DNA of 64,000 bases from Gyrodactylus bullatarudis (GCA_012064415.1 SSNU01000327.1:62001-126000), one strand, 5' to 3'; shown: positions 1 to 12,702, counted from the stretch's first letter. Notes: generated from the sequence alone by a model not told the origin. Made by a program: numbers and translations.

Positions 1-713
1 CTAAGAGTCCTTGGACCAACCAAAGAAGAATAAAATCCCTCCTTTTACGCGTAATACACAGTCTATGACATGAATAAACTATTCACGCATATATCTGAAA
101 TAGATAATACACTTAATATATGATTTCAGGGAAAAACCAGTGAAAATCGGAAAAATTTATTTCATTTCCCATTTTCACTGAGTTTTCATTGGTTTCCCAC
201 TTTCACTAGTGATTTCTGTCCACCCACTGATTTCCCATTTTCACTGTAACATATATATATTGGGACGAGTCAAATATTTCGGCTGCAATGCGAATTTGTT
301 AGATCCAACTTGTAAAATGCCATTTATAAAAATTTAAATTCGAAATTTTTAATTCTCTAATACACCAAAATCCCCTTTTTTCCAAACATCTTCAACATAT
401 CCCAAATTAAATGGAAGTTTTTACTAGAATATGTAGTGCTGATAAAAACTACCTTACGAATCTATTTCTATCTAAAATTGCATTCAAAATTTAGATATTA
501 ATCGATTGTAATAGAAAATTTCATTGAAAACAATCGGCATTTTCAATTGCGATTTGATAATTCCAATTTAAAATAAATGGTTTAATAGGAACTTTTTACG
601 TTGAAAAATTCTCTTTAAAATGAGCTTTGCTCATCTGGATGTTAAAAAATTTGCCTCTTTCTAATATATATATTCAAGATTAGTTTATTGTATTAAAAAT
701 ATTATACGTTTAG
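1..713. other. Non-coding stretch with a GTTAC-type repeat end
   Basis: I see no supported coding exon here. Roughly 119-250 holds several diverged copies, in both orientations, of a unit like CCCATTTTCACTG. It ends at 246-250 with GTAAC followed by (AT)n, the same border as the palindromes at 14951-16866. The rest looks like intron or intergenic AT-rich DNA. If the exon at 714 belongs to a gene that starts to the left, this stretch is intron. Confidence 0.5.
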
Positions 714-1130
714 TTTTCATGTGAATTCGGAATTTGGACAAAGAATGTTACCAGAACTAGTTCCAATGATCTAGTCATTATTATGAAAAACTTGCCATAC
801 TCAAATGCCACTGAGATTGCTCAAAGATTTTGCCCTCTTCCGGGTTATATTATCCTGATTGGGTGCATCTTATGCCTGATGCCATTGATAATATGTCCAC
901 CACCGACAATATCACAGAGTCTACGAATAGGACTTTCATTTGCCTTACTCACAATTGAAATTATTACAATGACACTTATATTATCCTCAAATAATCAAGA
1001 GATGAATCATTACAACAATTTAATCCTCATCAATGGCTGTATTGCTCAGATCTCATTCACGCTAACGACAATATTTTTGCCGAGGATTCTCGATTTACTA
1101 AATCGTTTAACATATTTGTGGAAGTTACAA
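714..1130 (+). CDS. Exon with three membrane segments, class C GPCR-like C-terminal region (partial)
   Basis: The exon is bounded by a good acceptor (GTTTAG at 708-713) and donor (CAA|GTATGT at 1131), open throughout, so the ATG at 783 need not be a start. The product has three hydrophobic segments: one after PLPGY, one after SLRIG, and a last one ending in IFLPRI. Their spacing, with LILSSN between the second and third and the final F-x-P-[KR] motif, resembles TM5-TM7 of GABA-B-type class C receptors, where TM7 ends in FVPK. That comparison is from memory. No ligand-binding domain or TM1-4 is present, so earlier exons must lie left of the window. The exon ends in phase 0, as the next + strand exon (2026) begins, so the two could be joined, but I have no positive evidence for that. 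Confidence 0.4.
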
Positions 1131-2025
1131 GTATGTTTCATGAATGATCAATTCTTTCCTCATAATAAATGTAAAATTGAAAAAAATCTTAACCTTATTG
1201 GTGTAAGGAAATAGAAAAGATTTTTCACAGTCGAACTCAAATTATGGGAAAGTTATTTATAAAAATTTAATTATAAGTAGGGCCTCAAAAAGTCATAAAA
1301 GTTATATTTTAAGTCTGTGAATTTACAGGTTCTAAAATCGTCAAAAATCTAAGAAAAAACTTGATAGTACACCAGGGTTCAAAGTTATAACGTCATATTG
1401 GGTCATATTTCTAATCATAAACGCTTAAAATATGCCCTGTTTTTATCAATCATGATTCATCAAAAACCGCTTGTTACAAACAAAGGAATTATGTTCTTAA
1501 ATCTGATTGGTTGTTAGCTTTACAATAGTCACTTTCTCCTCACACACAGCAATACATAATACCTACTAAGTACTAAATATTAAAGGACTCTCAGGCGTGC
1601 CATTTTCAAATTCAACGAAAATGATCAATCCTGATTCTAGGAAAGTTATAAATATAAGAAAAAGAGTTTTCTGATGAATTAATTGATATAAATGATGATT
1701 CATCATTGATGAAAAATAGACGTGAATTGTGTAAAAAGTTGTACTACTTGTAAGTATAAAATTATGACTTAAATTCTATAAATGCTTAAAATATGCCCTA
1801 AAAACACCAAAAAGGCATATTTTCATTTTTCTTTAGCGCTAATGAGTTCATTTCACTCTCGAGTTGTGGAAAATGTTTACAACACGTCTGTTTTCTACCA
1901 TTTCCCTTTATTTTCATGATGAATTGCCATAGACGGAATAAGAAGCTGCATCTAATAATTTTTTCAATTTTGATTCCTGTTAGATTTATTCTTGATAAAA
2001 AATAAAATAATTTTTTAAAATTTAG
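1131..2025. other. Non-coding interval, intron or intergenic
   Basis: No exon seen. A 15-bp direct repeat, CTTAAAATATGCCCT, occurs near 1427 and near 1784, the second followed by an AAAAAGGCATATTTT tract. It resembles the GCCTTTTT-rich interior of the hAT-like element at 20030-21823, so a decayed relative is possible but not shown. Confidence 0.35.
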
Positions 2026-5000
2026 TACGGTTTCGATTCTATTGATTACCGAGGCTGTCTAGACGGATTTTCTCGCCTTCTCTTATCCATCTTGCCAAGG
2101 CACATTGTCCTATACATGTTTGATACCACCTATGGTAATGCCTTGACAAATTCCACCTTATCTGAGAGCAACAGTTGGCTTTCAATCATTTGCCTGAACA
2201 TCAATTTTGACGACTTTGATCCCAACTCGAACAAATCAAATAGCAAAGAGAATTCTATGGATCCATTGAAGTTTGCTGATAATGTCCGACGTCTGAACAA
2301 TATAATCTCAATAGTTGATTACCTAACAAATTATGGCAAGGGACCTCTTAACGCAAGAATTTCATCTGGCAACAGGCTTTTCAATGAACTCTTAGCAAAT
2401 AAATCTATTAATGAAAATGATTTGAAATCGATACAAACTGTTAGGTTCCCTGGTCTTGTAAAAGTCTCACAAGTTGGCTCATACCTCACCTTTGCAGTTC
2501 ACCAGACCAATAAGAAATTGGTTAGTTTTTCATCTTTTATCTGATCATTTTTCAAATATATCATATTTTTCTTTTGTTATCAGACACTAGAGAACAAAAC
2601 AGAAATCTTGCACATTAGCTTGAAATTCGTACAAACTCTGATAACTCTGGAGAAGCTGCTTAATTCCTACAGCAATGAAGAGGAGGATCGAATCATCTTC
2701 AATATTTGTAGGTTTAAAATTTTTTATTTGTAATCTCAAATGTTTAATGATCATTAATCCTTCATCCGCAATTATTATCGTTGTGGGGATATTTTTTGAA
2801 AATTGAGAGAAAAAAGTATTGAAAAATTATTTCGATTACTTCTAATCTTCATTGATAAGCTATCAATTAAAAGGATGACTCACTAAACTGTTCCACCGGT
2901 CAACAAAAAACAGGTTTATCGCATTAAATTTTGTATGTGATACAGTTTTACAAACTGATTCTCATCGTGCTATTCTTTTTAGTCACAATTTTTTACGGCC
3001 ACCACTTGCCGTTAAAAGTTTTCGAGTGGTGTAACAGATCAATGAGGGATCATTTTATAGAAACTTGAAATAATTTTTTCTTGTTATACCGTGTAATTGA
3101 AAATTCAAGGGTTAACATAAACTTTGGCCAAGAGGAAAAATCTATAAACATTTTTCAAATAACTCTGATATACTATCCGTGTATTTTTTTGTTTAAAATT
3201 TATTTTTTGGGTGTGGTAAATTTTTTATTCTAGACATTTATTCTATGCATTTCGATGACCAAGAAGAAAACTTTATTTACTTTAATTGATTTTTATTTTA
3301 TAAAAACTCATGGAGGTCTTCGTGTCTACCAAAAAGTTAAAACAATGTATTTATAATTTTTCTTCCCAGCAATCGATTGTGACTCCTCAATTACGAGTAT
3401 CCAAAGTGATTGCAGAATCTCCTATAACCTCTGGAGTAAATCAATCACACTTTTGCGTCTTTTATCAACAGAGTGTCTCTCGACCAAAGAAAAATCCGGC
3501 TCAATGCCTCATCCTTCTACTGGTACCTTTATTCAATCAAGAGTCATACTCACAGATAGAGCTTATGATCTTCTCCATCGACCTGTTTTGTCGAATTCCA
3601 TTCAAAATTCTTGTAAGTACAAACATTTACTCTCTTAAATAGATCATGATTCATAACTTGAGTATAATTTAGATTCAATGATTTCATTAAATTTTCTTGT
3701 TAGTATAATTTTAGATTTGTCTTTTTTATTCAAAATAATAAATACATTGATTTCTGATGCTGTTCATGTTTTCCAGTAATCCCTTGGGTGTATAATGAAT
3801 TCAATCTGAATTCAGAAGCACTCACCTGTGAACAACAACAACAGGTTTACATGAACCAACTAGATGAACCAGCTTCTTGCCAAATAAAGAATCTCTACAT
3901 CTATTGCGAGAGGAAAGATACAAAATTTCTCAAGCTTCTGATGAAAAATATTGTTGAATTAATAAAGGCAAGAAACTTTATCAAATGTGAAAAGGTGAAG
4001 AAGAAATCTTCTCTGAATCCCACTGTGATTTCTAATGGAACATTTGTCAATCAAATTCAATCAGCCAAGGTTAGTTTTTGCTAACAAAGCTTTAATTGTG
4101 AATAATTTAAATTGATTCAATTCAGCAACCGGACGTTCCTATTGTTCCTCCTGCCCCTCCACCACATCAGAAAAAGTATGAAAGTAAACATTTATCAAAT
4201 TCTGTTACTTCTCGAAGTCCAACAAATAAATTGGACTCGCCTCTGATACGGAATGAACAAGTGAGTAATTCGAATTATTCATAGAACTGAGATTCAACTA
4301 ATTTCTATCAACTCCATTTTAGTTGCGTAATGGCCTTGAAGAGGGAGCAATTTCTGTGTCCTCATCATCCTCTCGTCTCAATCACAGTTCCAGAGTGTTT
4401 CCACAAGCCAGTCAAGATGTTTACATGAACAATGAAAGTGCACTGAGAACTGATGAAATTACATTTGGCCATAACGAATCAAATTTGATACCAAATAATC
4501 TTGAATCCAATAAAATATTCTGTAAGTTTATTATGTGTGCTCGAATTCTAGAAATTATGAAAAATACGTTAATCGGGGGTAGTTTGTTACATCTAATCAG
4601 AGAAGAAAGGCAATCTCCATCAAGTTACATTTCAATGAAAATAGTTTTTATAATTAACGGCTACAATTTGCTACTGGGTTGATGTAATTTCATAGTTTTG
4701 ATGATATCATCATAGATAATTTATAACAGGGATAATAGCTTCCATGTTAAATAGGGAATAGGTTTAGCTGAGGTGAAGATAAATGCTCGTAAAGTTTAAG
4801 GTTTCCTTAAGTTTGAATGAATGGGTTTTTTCCTAATCTTTCCTAGTTTCTTTATTCATCCCACAGGAGAAATTTCCTCTTAGAAATATGTGGGATTTCA
4901 TTATTTTGTACTTTTGATGAAAAATCTTTTTGATTCCATTAAAAGAAATATGGATGCTGATGATAATAAAATTGATTTTTCAAATGGATTTAAATTTCCC

Positions 5001-8000
5001 CATTCATTCAAAAGAGTTGAAAAAAATTTTTCAGGAATTTATTACAAAATTTCACGATTTTTCTCATAATAATTAATTATAGTGGTAGAAAAAATAAAAG
5101 TATTCACTAGAAATTGTCTCTAAATCACTTATTAAAAGTTATTGAAAATGGAAAGATGACCCATTCGATAGAGAATATTCGTTTCTATCAGAAATTACTT
5201 TTACTCGTACAAAGAGTTCATTCATATTTTCATAAATACAAATTTACAATATTTCATTAAATTTCAAAACGAAAAATTAAAAGTATTCACTTTTATTTTG
5301 TAAAATCTCCCCTACCAAGTACAACATTTAAGCACCTTTTTGACATGGAATCATACAAATTTTCTATTATTTCTTTTGGGATTGATTTCCACTCTTCATT
5401 GATTCTTTGAACTAGTTCTTGCCTATTTGAATATACTCTCCCTTGGGAATAGACTTTTTGAGATAAAATTCCCCACAAGTTTTCAATCGGATTCAAGTCG
5501 GGGCTCCTAGCTGGCCATGACAAAATCTGTATCTCATTATCATCAAACCATGTTCTAGTTGATGCTGATCGATGACAGGGAGCATTATCTTGCTGGAATA
5601 TCATCTCGCACTTATGAATTTCCTCCTTAAAGGGTAATAGCTGATCCTCAAGCAATTTCTGATATGAATTTGAATTAAGCTTCTCATCAATAACGACAAG
5701 ATTTCCAGTTCCTTGCTTTGTGATAAACCCCCAAACCATTACATTGCCTCCACCAAATCCTCGTTTGATTTTAGTAGGTCTAGGTAGAGACTTGTCAATC
5801 CAACAAGAAGAAAGGCCATCAGGTCCATCCAAATTGAATTTTTTCTCATCTGAAAACATGATTTTACTCCAATCTTGGTTTTGGACAATTTTATCATGAG
5901 CCCACTGGTATCTCGATTCCCTATCCTTGATACTTAGATTAGGAACCCTTTTTGGTCTTCCCCAATAGATATTAGGATTAGTATTCAAATAATTTTGAAC
6001 TGTTCTAATGCTGACATTCAATTTAAGCTCAGCTTTTATTTGAGAAGCTGTTGCTTTTTTCTTGATGGCTAGATTGACAATTTTTTTAATCAGGCAATTG
6101 GGTATGGATCTCTTTCGGCCTCGCTTTTTCGGATTTAGCTTCTTTTGTTTGACTGAAAACAAATTATTAACAGTTCTACATGAGCATCCGATTATTTTAG
6201 CTATCTTCCGATTGCTTGAGCCATCTTGTTTTAATTTGTTGACAAAATCTCTATCACAGCCTCTCAGCTTCGAAAATTTCAATTTTTTAACGAACATTTT
6301 TGAACTATGTTTAGTTTATTGGCGATAATATATTTGAATGTACTGTGTAAGAGATATAATGAAAATTCAGAATTCAAAGTCTAATTCTAACTGGGAAAAA
6401 AGGTGATTGAAACTGAATACTTTTAATTTTTCGTTTTGAAATTTAATGAAATATTGTAAATTTGTATTTATGAAAATATGAATGAACTCTTTGTACGAGT
6501 AAAAGTAATTTCTGATAGAAACGAATATTCTCTATCGAATGGGTCATCTTTCCATTTTCAATAACTTTTAATAAGTGATTTAGAGACAATTTCTAGTGAA
6601 TACTTTTATTTTTTCTACCACTATATAATAGTTAAGTCTGAAAATATTTTTGTTGAATTGAAATTAATGAATGAAAAGTAGTAAAAATTTACAATGAATT
6701 TGTATCTGCAATCAAAAATTGTTACTAATAAATGTTAAAATGAAGCTGCGCATGAATATTTCACAATTTTATCAAAATAGATCTAAAAATTTAATTTTAA
6801 TCGTACTTAGAGAAAGCCTTCATCTAAAAATTTGTCTAGGCAAATTTTCTTTCTATGAAATTTAATTCCCAAGAATGTTTACCCAAATTTATTTATCGTT
6901 TGGAAATCTCTGACAAGGTATTCTTACATGTTCGTCCATCACAAGACATGATTTGAAGATAAAAATGTAATCTGCAACCATACTAGGAAGAAAACGTATA
7001 AATTTTTGTCCTCTTTTGCTTAAAGTGGATTGCAAAAAAGGAGATTTTTTTCCTAGATGAATTCTTAATACATTTACTCCTTGTGTCTGTTCTTCATTTT
7101 CAGACAAATAGAACTACTTTTTTTTCAATTCAGTTTACAAGTATCGGGACAAGATATCATCATCTACTTTTTATTAATTATTCCTAAATAATCACCTGAC
7201 TTTATTGAAACTATTATGGAATAAAAAATCCAGATTAAATTTGATTAATAAATCTAAATGATCCCATGATAAGATCTTGGAAAAATTGGGCCAATTTATC
7301 GGTTCTTTTTTTGTTCCTGACTAGCTGGAAGTCTTAAAACTAAGATTCATGATTAAATTTATATTCTCCAGTGTACTTTAAGAACGAGAATTCATCTCTC
7401 TATTCCTAATTCTGTTCTTGTGAATCAAATCTATTTCAAACTGTGTATCTACTTTCAGCTGTTTATTGATAGTGCCTTTAGCGAAATTTGAATCAATTGA
7501 TCAATTTTTTTTACTAAAAAAACTAAATTAACTTGGTTAACAGCATATTTCTGTCTAATTGGTTTGAAAGATTTCTATTCTTATACCCCTTCCTACTCTT
7601 AAAACAGCATGGTTTCAATTAGTATCCATTCTGATTCGTGAACGGGGTGAAAAATGATTTACATTTTATTTCTCTAATAAAATGTCAACGAGTTCCTGCC
7701 ACAAAACACTGTATCATTACCATTTGGAATATATACAGTAAACACTAATTCAATAAGGAGATACGGATATCTTTTGCAAGTGTATTACTAATCGATAGAG
7801 TTTTCATATACACTGAATCGAATTGCTTATTCATCGTCGATAATATTCACTGTTTATCATACATTTATAGAGCTTTTAACTAATATCAATCAACAAAAGT
7901 AAAATCTATTCATTCTACTTATTGATTTTTACCTTTTCCTGTCCAATTTAGTGAAGGCGCCAATAAAGAATCTTCCCATTGTTGAATTTAAAGGAGATCC

Positions 8001-10854
8001 ACAGGGAAATAATTCCAAAGTAAGTTGATATCAAATTCATTTCGTTATTTCTTATCGGGAGGAGAAGATTCTCATACATTAAATTATCTGTATTTTAAAT
8101 CAATAATTTTTAATTCCTTCTTTAAAAAGAATGAGAAACCTTCTGGGTCACAATGGAAGTCAACGTCATCTTCTTCAAATGAGAGGAGTTTCTTGAAAGC
8201 TGGTGACCGAAACAATAACATTGATCGTAGCAACAATAAACAAGAGATATCACATCATAACCCATTGTACACTGATAATGAGTAATAATAACTATTAGTT
8301 ATTAAAATTATAATACACAAACTAAGTATGATTTTATAGATATGATTCCATGTTGGAGGCTAACAACGCACTCAACAATGGAGACCAGAAAAGGGGCAGA
8401 AAATCTAAAAAGGTCAAAAAAGTCGAGCAGAAAAAGAACGAATTCATCTATAATGATCATATGTCTATTGGACCAGCTAGTGTGATTGCTCAACCTCCCT
8501 CAGAGAAACTTGAAGCTAACAACGATTGTAAGTGATAAGCTAGGTTATTGTAATAGCTTAGTGTATCTCATGCTCACATGTTTTTAGATAATGAGTATAC
8601 AACCGATATTTGTGAAGAGATAAGTGAAATAGACGACAACTTATCCATGACGAATAGTGATATTTTAAAGAAAAGTTTCATGAAGGAAAGAGAAATGGAT
8701 CAGCATTTGATTAGTTTCAGTGAAAAAATTGCTCAAATCTCTCGAGATCAAGATGATTCTCAAGAGGATGTGAGTGTTTTCTATGTTTTCTTTATTTGTA
8801 AAATCCTTTTCAATGTCTTGTCATCTTCTAGATTTTTGCCTATCACAATGGCCAGGGAAACGGTTTCAGATTTAGTGACAAGCAAAAGTCTGAGCAGGTT
8901 AAACCAATTCCAATTCAAAACCTTGATCCAGATCAGTATCTGGAACCTAAAGACATTGAGTCAGATTATTCAACCCCACTAAACCCTAACAGAATTGTAA
9001 GTTGTTACATGATCAATTATAATTAATAGGAACTAATATATATTCGCTATCTATTATTAATATCTAGGTTGATACTCAAACTTCAAAAGTGGAAGCTAAT
9101 GTCCAATCGATTCCCTGTGTGATTCATCTAGCGAGTCGTTTAATCAATGAGAATTACATGACAAACGGGAGTTGCCAAACTATCAAATCAGAATATGACA
9201 ATCTCACAAAAAAGTCTGCAAAATCCCTGTTAAAGTCGGATAGGAATTCAACAAAACCATCATTGAGAAGATTACTTGTGACAAATGCCAAGAATAATCC
9301 CAGAAAACAGAAAAAGCATAACAAGCGTAGACGTCCAAAGGATCCCCTTGATGACGAAGATAGTGATAACATGAGCGGGTAAGATTTCAATCTTGTATCT
9401 TCCAATCCAAAAGAATTCTCATTTCTTTGATAGATATAACGGTGATGCCTCAGTTTACAATTCTGATGAAGAAATTCTATCAGATGAAAGTGGAGCCAAA
9501 TTACACAACGGAAAGAAGGCGAAAAAATCTAAAAAGAATCCAACCAAAAGCCTGTACTCTCGTGCCAATGATCTTTTTTTGAACTCATTAGGCAGAAAGT
9601 AAATATATAATTAAAGCTAGTTTTATAAAAGGTTGAGATGAAAATTTTCTGAAATTTTTGGTAGAGTGGTCAAAATTTCTGAGATTAGACAAAGAAATTA
9701 ACTAAGCGCTATCCAAGAATTTACCTCATTATCGCTTGCTACTTGGAAGTCAATGAAATGTTGATAATCTGTTTCCCTGTCCGATTTTTCTTTTGACCAG
9801 CCTCCGAAGTTCAAAAAAATTTATTTATTTTCAAACGGTAAAAGTGGGCCAGATTTTATAAAATCTTCACCATATTCGTCTTATTGAGGAAAAAATTTGG
9901 TTTCTTATAAAAAACATAGATTCTCATAGTTTTAGATTTAGTCCGGATTAAGTCTGACGTTTACCACTTAATATTTGCTTGTTCTCTAACCTTCCTTATG
10001 AGTCTAGAATCTATATAATACAATAGTAATGTAATAGTTTCTCGAGTTGATATCTATCAGCTTAATAATTTCTTAATGAATTTTTTTCTTAACAGATCTG
10101 ACTATGAAAATGTCGTAGAGTCTGAGGTTTATGTCAACGAAGAGAATAAAGTCAATGAAGACCATCAAATGATTGCCAATCAGCGAATTGCTGAAGAGGC
10201 CAAACGTATAACCCAAAAGTTACAGTATATCGAGCTAGCCCACAAGAATCTAGATTCTAGTCAACTAGTTTCCTCTAAGAAGGAATTAATTCTACATCGA
10301 AATTCAGAATCCTCTCATGAGAGTACATCAAACTTGATCAAGCAAAATACTCCCAGTAGATCCTTTTGCCATAACCAGTATTATCGACACAGTGGTATGT
10401 TTTCAACTATAAAATTTCTAATTATTTTAATCCAATAAAAATAACTGTTTTAGTCATTTATCCATGTTCATCACGAAGAGCTGGTCAATATCAGGATTCG
10501 AATATTAATAAGGGAAAGTCGCTTAGTGCCGTGTGCCTTTCAGCAAATTTCATTGATAAGAATTCCAGTGACAACCCTAGGAACAGTAAACTTTTCTTGA
10601 AGCACAACAAACGTCTTGCAGTGATCAAGAATAGAGCTGATAAAGTTCGATCGCTACTCCCTCCTTCCTTGGCTCAATTTGTTTTGCCTGGCTGTGTAAG
10701 TAGTCTGTCGGAAACCTCATCCACTTCAAGCGATGATGATCCTTACAATATTAAAGAAATAAAGAAAACCACCAAAGATGTCAATACCAACGATCCGAAT
10801 TCCCGTCCTAAACGAGTTTTGAGCAATCCAAACTTGCTTCATAATTTTGCTTAA
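2026..10854 (+). CDS. Uncharacterised 15-exon gene, basic Ser/Asn-rich C-terminal half
   Basis: I do not recognise this protein. Fifteen exons join in frame: 2026-2520, 2584-2707, 3370-3612, 3777-4069, 4126-4260, 4323-4521, 7952-8019, 8130-8281, 8340-8527, 8588-8769, 8832-8996, 9068-9378, 9434-9598, 10096-10394 and 10454-10854 (TAA). Each junction has GT-AG borders and a matching phase, which is strong evidence for one gene. The first part (to about residue 390) looks folded and begins YGFDSIDYRGCLDGF. The later part is hydrophilic, with a Pro patch (VPPAPPPHQKK), lysine clusters such as KRGRKSKKVKKVEQKK and RKQKKHNKRRRPKD, and acidic/Ser runs, so it is probably disordered and perhaps nuclear. 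No start codon is visible; at least one upstream exon is missing, possibly 714-1130. The intron 4522-7951 carries a Tc1 element on the opposite strand. A polyadenylation hexamer AATAAA lies at 10976. Confidence 0.7.
5080..5291 (+). repeat. Left terminal inverted repeat of the Tc1 element
   Basis: This arm is almost the exact reverse complement of 6411-6623. It holds the outer (5095-5108) and inner (5278-5291) direct repeats. The inner one lies directly beyond the transposase stop codon; the right-hand inner repeat has one mismatch (ACTGAATAC instead of AGTGAATAC). Confidence 0.92.
5293..6297 (-). CDS. Tc1-family transposase, intact 334 aa, DD34E
   Basis: This is the cut-and-paste transposase that would act on the surrounding inverted repeats. 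The N-terminal ~115 residues form paired helix-turn-helix DNA-binding motifs (DRDFVNKLKQDGSSNRKIAK, then ASQIKAELKLNVSIRTVQNY) with a basic stretch, KKRGRKRS, between. The catalytic triad is visible: Asp in MFSDEKKFNLDGPDG, Asp in FQQDNAPCHRS, and Glu in SPDLNPIENLWG. The second Asp and the Glu are separated by 34 residues, the Tc1 DD34E signature. The length of 334 aa is normal for Tc1 (about 340). There is no stop or frameshift, and the ATG at 6297 gives the whole N-terminal domain. Whether it is expressed cannot be judged here. Confidence 0.95.
   Translation of the reverse strand: MFVKKLKFSKLRGCDRDFVNKLKQDGSSNRKIAKIIGCSCRTVNNLFSVKQKKLNPKKRGRKRSIPNCLIKKIVNLAIKKKATASQIKAELKLNVSIRTVQNYLNTNPNIYWGRPKRVPNLSIKDRESRYQWAHDKIVQNQDWSKIMFSDEKKFNLDGPDGLSSCWIDKSLPRPTKIKRGFGGGNVMVWGFITKQGTGNLVVIDEKLNSNSYQKLLEDQLLPFKEEIHKCEMIFQQDNAPCHRSASTRTWFDDNEIQILSWPARSPDLNPIENLWGILSQKVYSQGRVYSNRQELVQRINEEWKSIPKEIIENLYDSMSKRCLNVVLGRGDFTK
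6411..6623 (-). repeat. Right terminal inverted repeat of the Tc1 element
   Basis: Reverse complement of 5080-5291, ending CCACTA before the TA target duplication. It contains the region upstream of the transposase start and so probably its promoter. Confidence 0.92.
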
Positions 10855-11661
10855 CACTGAATTAGCATTTACATATAGTTGTAAATAGTCTTTTCTATAT
10901 AAAGAATTATGTATAAAGTTATTTTTTAAACTTTGATTTCGAAAAATAGATCGCATCGTTTATCGAGAATATCCCAATAAACCACGTTCTTGTTAAAAGG
11001 GCTTATGTTTCTTTCTCATTTTATGCTTCACTATTTTTATTTGAATAAATACTCATTTTATTTAAATTGACAATTTTCCAGATAAGAATTCTAAAATTGA
11101 ATATTCCAGTCAATAAGAGTCTGTAATATGAACCTACTTTCTTACCACAATTATTTAGAAACGTTTGACTTCCTCACGTCTATGAATTTTATTAATTTTT
11201 CCAAACTCGAACAACTTTGAGGTTTGATTTATACAGCTTAAATTGAAATTTCCTGAAATTTTGACCAGAATATTTTTTGCAATTTCTCCACCGCCAACTA
11301 TTTCTTCAGAGACCTCCAAGCAAGTTTTCAGAGATCGAGAGGTCTAATGTGTGCTCGATTACCACAATTCCCAACGGGATCTTTCTTCCTGATTGATTTT
11401 TGTGAGTCAGAAGTTATAGGGGGCATCTGGAAGCACTTACAACTTTGGAATCAAAAAACACCTTGGGGAACTAACTGCATGGATAAAAAAAATTCTCAGC
11501 AAATAATTGTTTTTAAGTGACTTGTTTAGCATATGAATTCAGTATAACAAGAATAGTCACAAAATTAACAAATATTTATTCAAAAAGAAAAGATTCTCAA
11601 ATAACTGTTTAATATCCTGTTGAAAAAATAATTCTACATTTCAAATATAAATATACATGAT
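10855..11661. other. Intergenic, no gene seen
   Basis: AT-rich DNA with no supported exon. A candidate polyadenylation hexamer AATAAA at 10976-10981 lies about 120 bp after the stop of the upstream gene. Confidence 0.5.
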
Positions 11662-11697
11662 ATGTATGAATGTGTTCTTAGAATATTTCAAGTAAGA

Positions 11698-12688
11698 ATG
11701 GTTTTAATATTGATACTGCTACTACAATCTTGTACCACCCTGATTCTTGGAATGAATGAATTCTGGCTGGGTACACAAAATTGTGATGGGACACAAAAAA
11801 CTTGTGAGACGCTTGGTCTAAGCTTTGTCAAAACGAGCAAATTTGGTCCGGATTGGATACCGTGTTTTAAAGGGCAGATGGTAAAATGTAGACTAGAGGG
11901 TCAACCAATTCCAGTAAGGAATCGGGGACCATCACTCAAGATTTGTGATATTACGTACAATTTTTTTTATCTAAAAGATGAAACAGATTATGTTAATCCG
12001 AGATCATCTGAATATGATGGGCATATTGAGAAAAGTTGCAGAATTCCAACCCGTTAGCATTTATTTATTTTCGGGATTTTTCTATTCTATTATGTTTTTT
12101 TCAGATGCACAGAAGTATACAAGTGAAGCTGATATCGTGGTTATTAGAGATCTTTTCATATCAGGTTGTACAGAAGAAGTGCCAATGGAGGCCATGTTTA
12201 AGTACTATGGATGGAAGTATAGCTACGTTTCCTTGGATATAGGACTTCACATTTATTCAAGAACTCCAATTACATCTTTGAAGAGTGTAATTTTAAATTC
12301 AGTTGAGAGCGGGCTTCAATCGCAATGGTTCAACGGAATACTAATAAATCATAATGATGAAAAATACCAAATAGTTGTTGGAAAGCTCAGTGAGACGAAC
12401 TCTGTTCAGGAGGAACAATCACAAAAGGTGATGGAACATTTAGCTAATGAATCACATGAAAAAGTGATTAACTTGTATGACGATGATATGTTCGTTTCAT
12501 ATATCTATAGAAAGAATCATGTTCAAGTTCATAAATACAGGAAGTTTTATCCAGATCCTTTCTCTCCAGTCGAATACTGTCAAGTCGAAAGCTTGAAAGA
12601 GTGGAAAGAAAATTTCGACAAAACCTGTTATGAGCATGGATCATTTGATAAATTAGAATCAGAAATAGCTGTCTATCTAGTAGTATGA
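11698..12688 (+). CDS. Secreted EEP-fold protein (DNase I/sphingomyelinase superfamily), probably catalytically dead
   Basis: Two exons, 11698-12052 and 12105-12688, join in phase across a 52-nt intron. The product starts with a signal peptide (MVLILILLLQSCTTLILG); an in-frame ATG at 11662 would add 12 residues. The second exon shows the exonuclease-endonuclease-phosphatase pattern: ADIVVIRDLF where active enzymes have a strand ending in Q-E, then a GLHIYSRTPIT segment matching the usual G-L-x-I-x-S-R-x-P-I, then YQIVVGKLS plus a Q-S-Q helix where active enzymes have T-H-L plus Q. The catalytic Glu is therefore Asp and the catalytic His position is Lys. The terminal S-D-H motif is absent. Cysteines in the first exon suggest disulphides. 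It may be a binding protein or pseudoenzyme. Best fit is the sphingomyelinase/phospholipase C branch, but this is inference. Compare the intact DNase I at 59066-60987. Confidence 0.6.
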
Positions 12689-12702
12689 TTCTAATTCCTC
12701 TA

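Larger units (their letters stand above)
5080..6623 (-). mobile_element. Tc1/mariner-type DNA transposon, apparently complete, IR/DR class
   Basis: The element is 1544 bp, flanked by TA (5078-5079 and 6624-6625). Its ends are long near-identical inverted repeats, 5080-5291 and 6411-6623, starting TAGTGGTAG. Each arm carries two copies of a 14-bp direct repeat, TAAAAGTATTCACT: outer at 5095-5108 and 6595-6608, inner at 5278-5291 and about 6412-6425. This is the IR/DR arrangement known from Sleeping Beauty-like Tc1 elements, where the repeats bind transposase. It sits antisense inside an intron of the gene at 2026-10854. Near-identity of the arms and an open transposase frame suggest recent insertion. 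Confidence 0.93.

Noticed and set aside
6062..6328. 88-aa plus-strand frame over the Tc1 transposase
   Set aside because: Antisense shadow of the transposase, no independent support.
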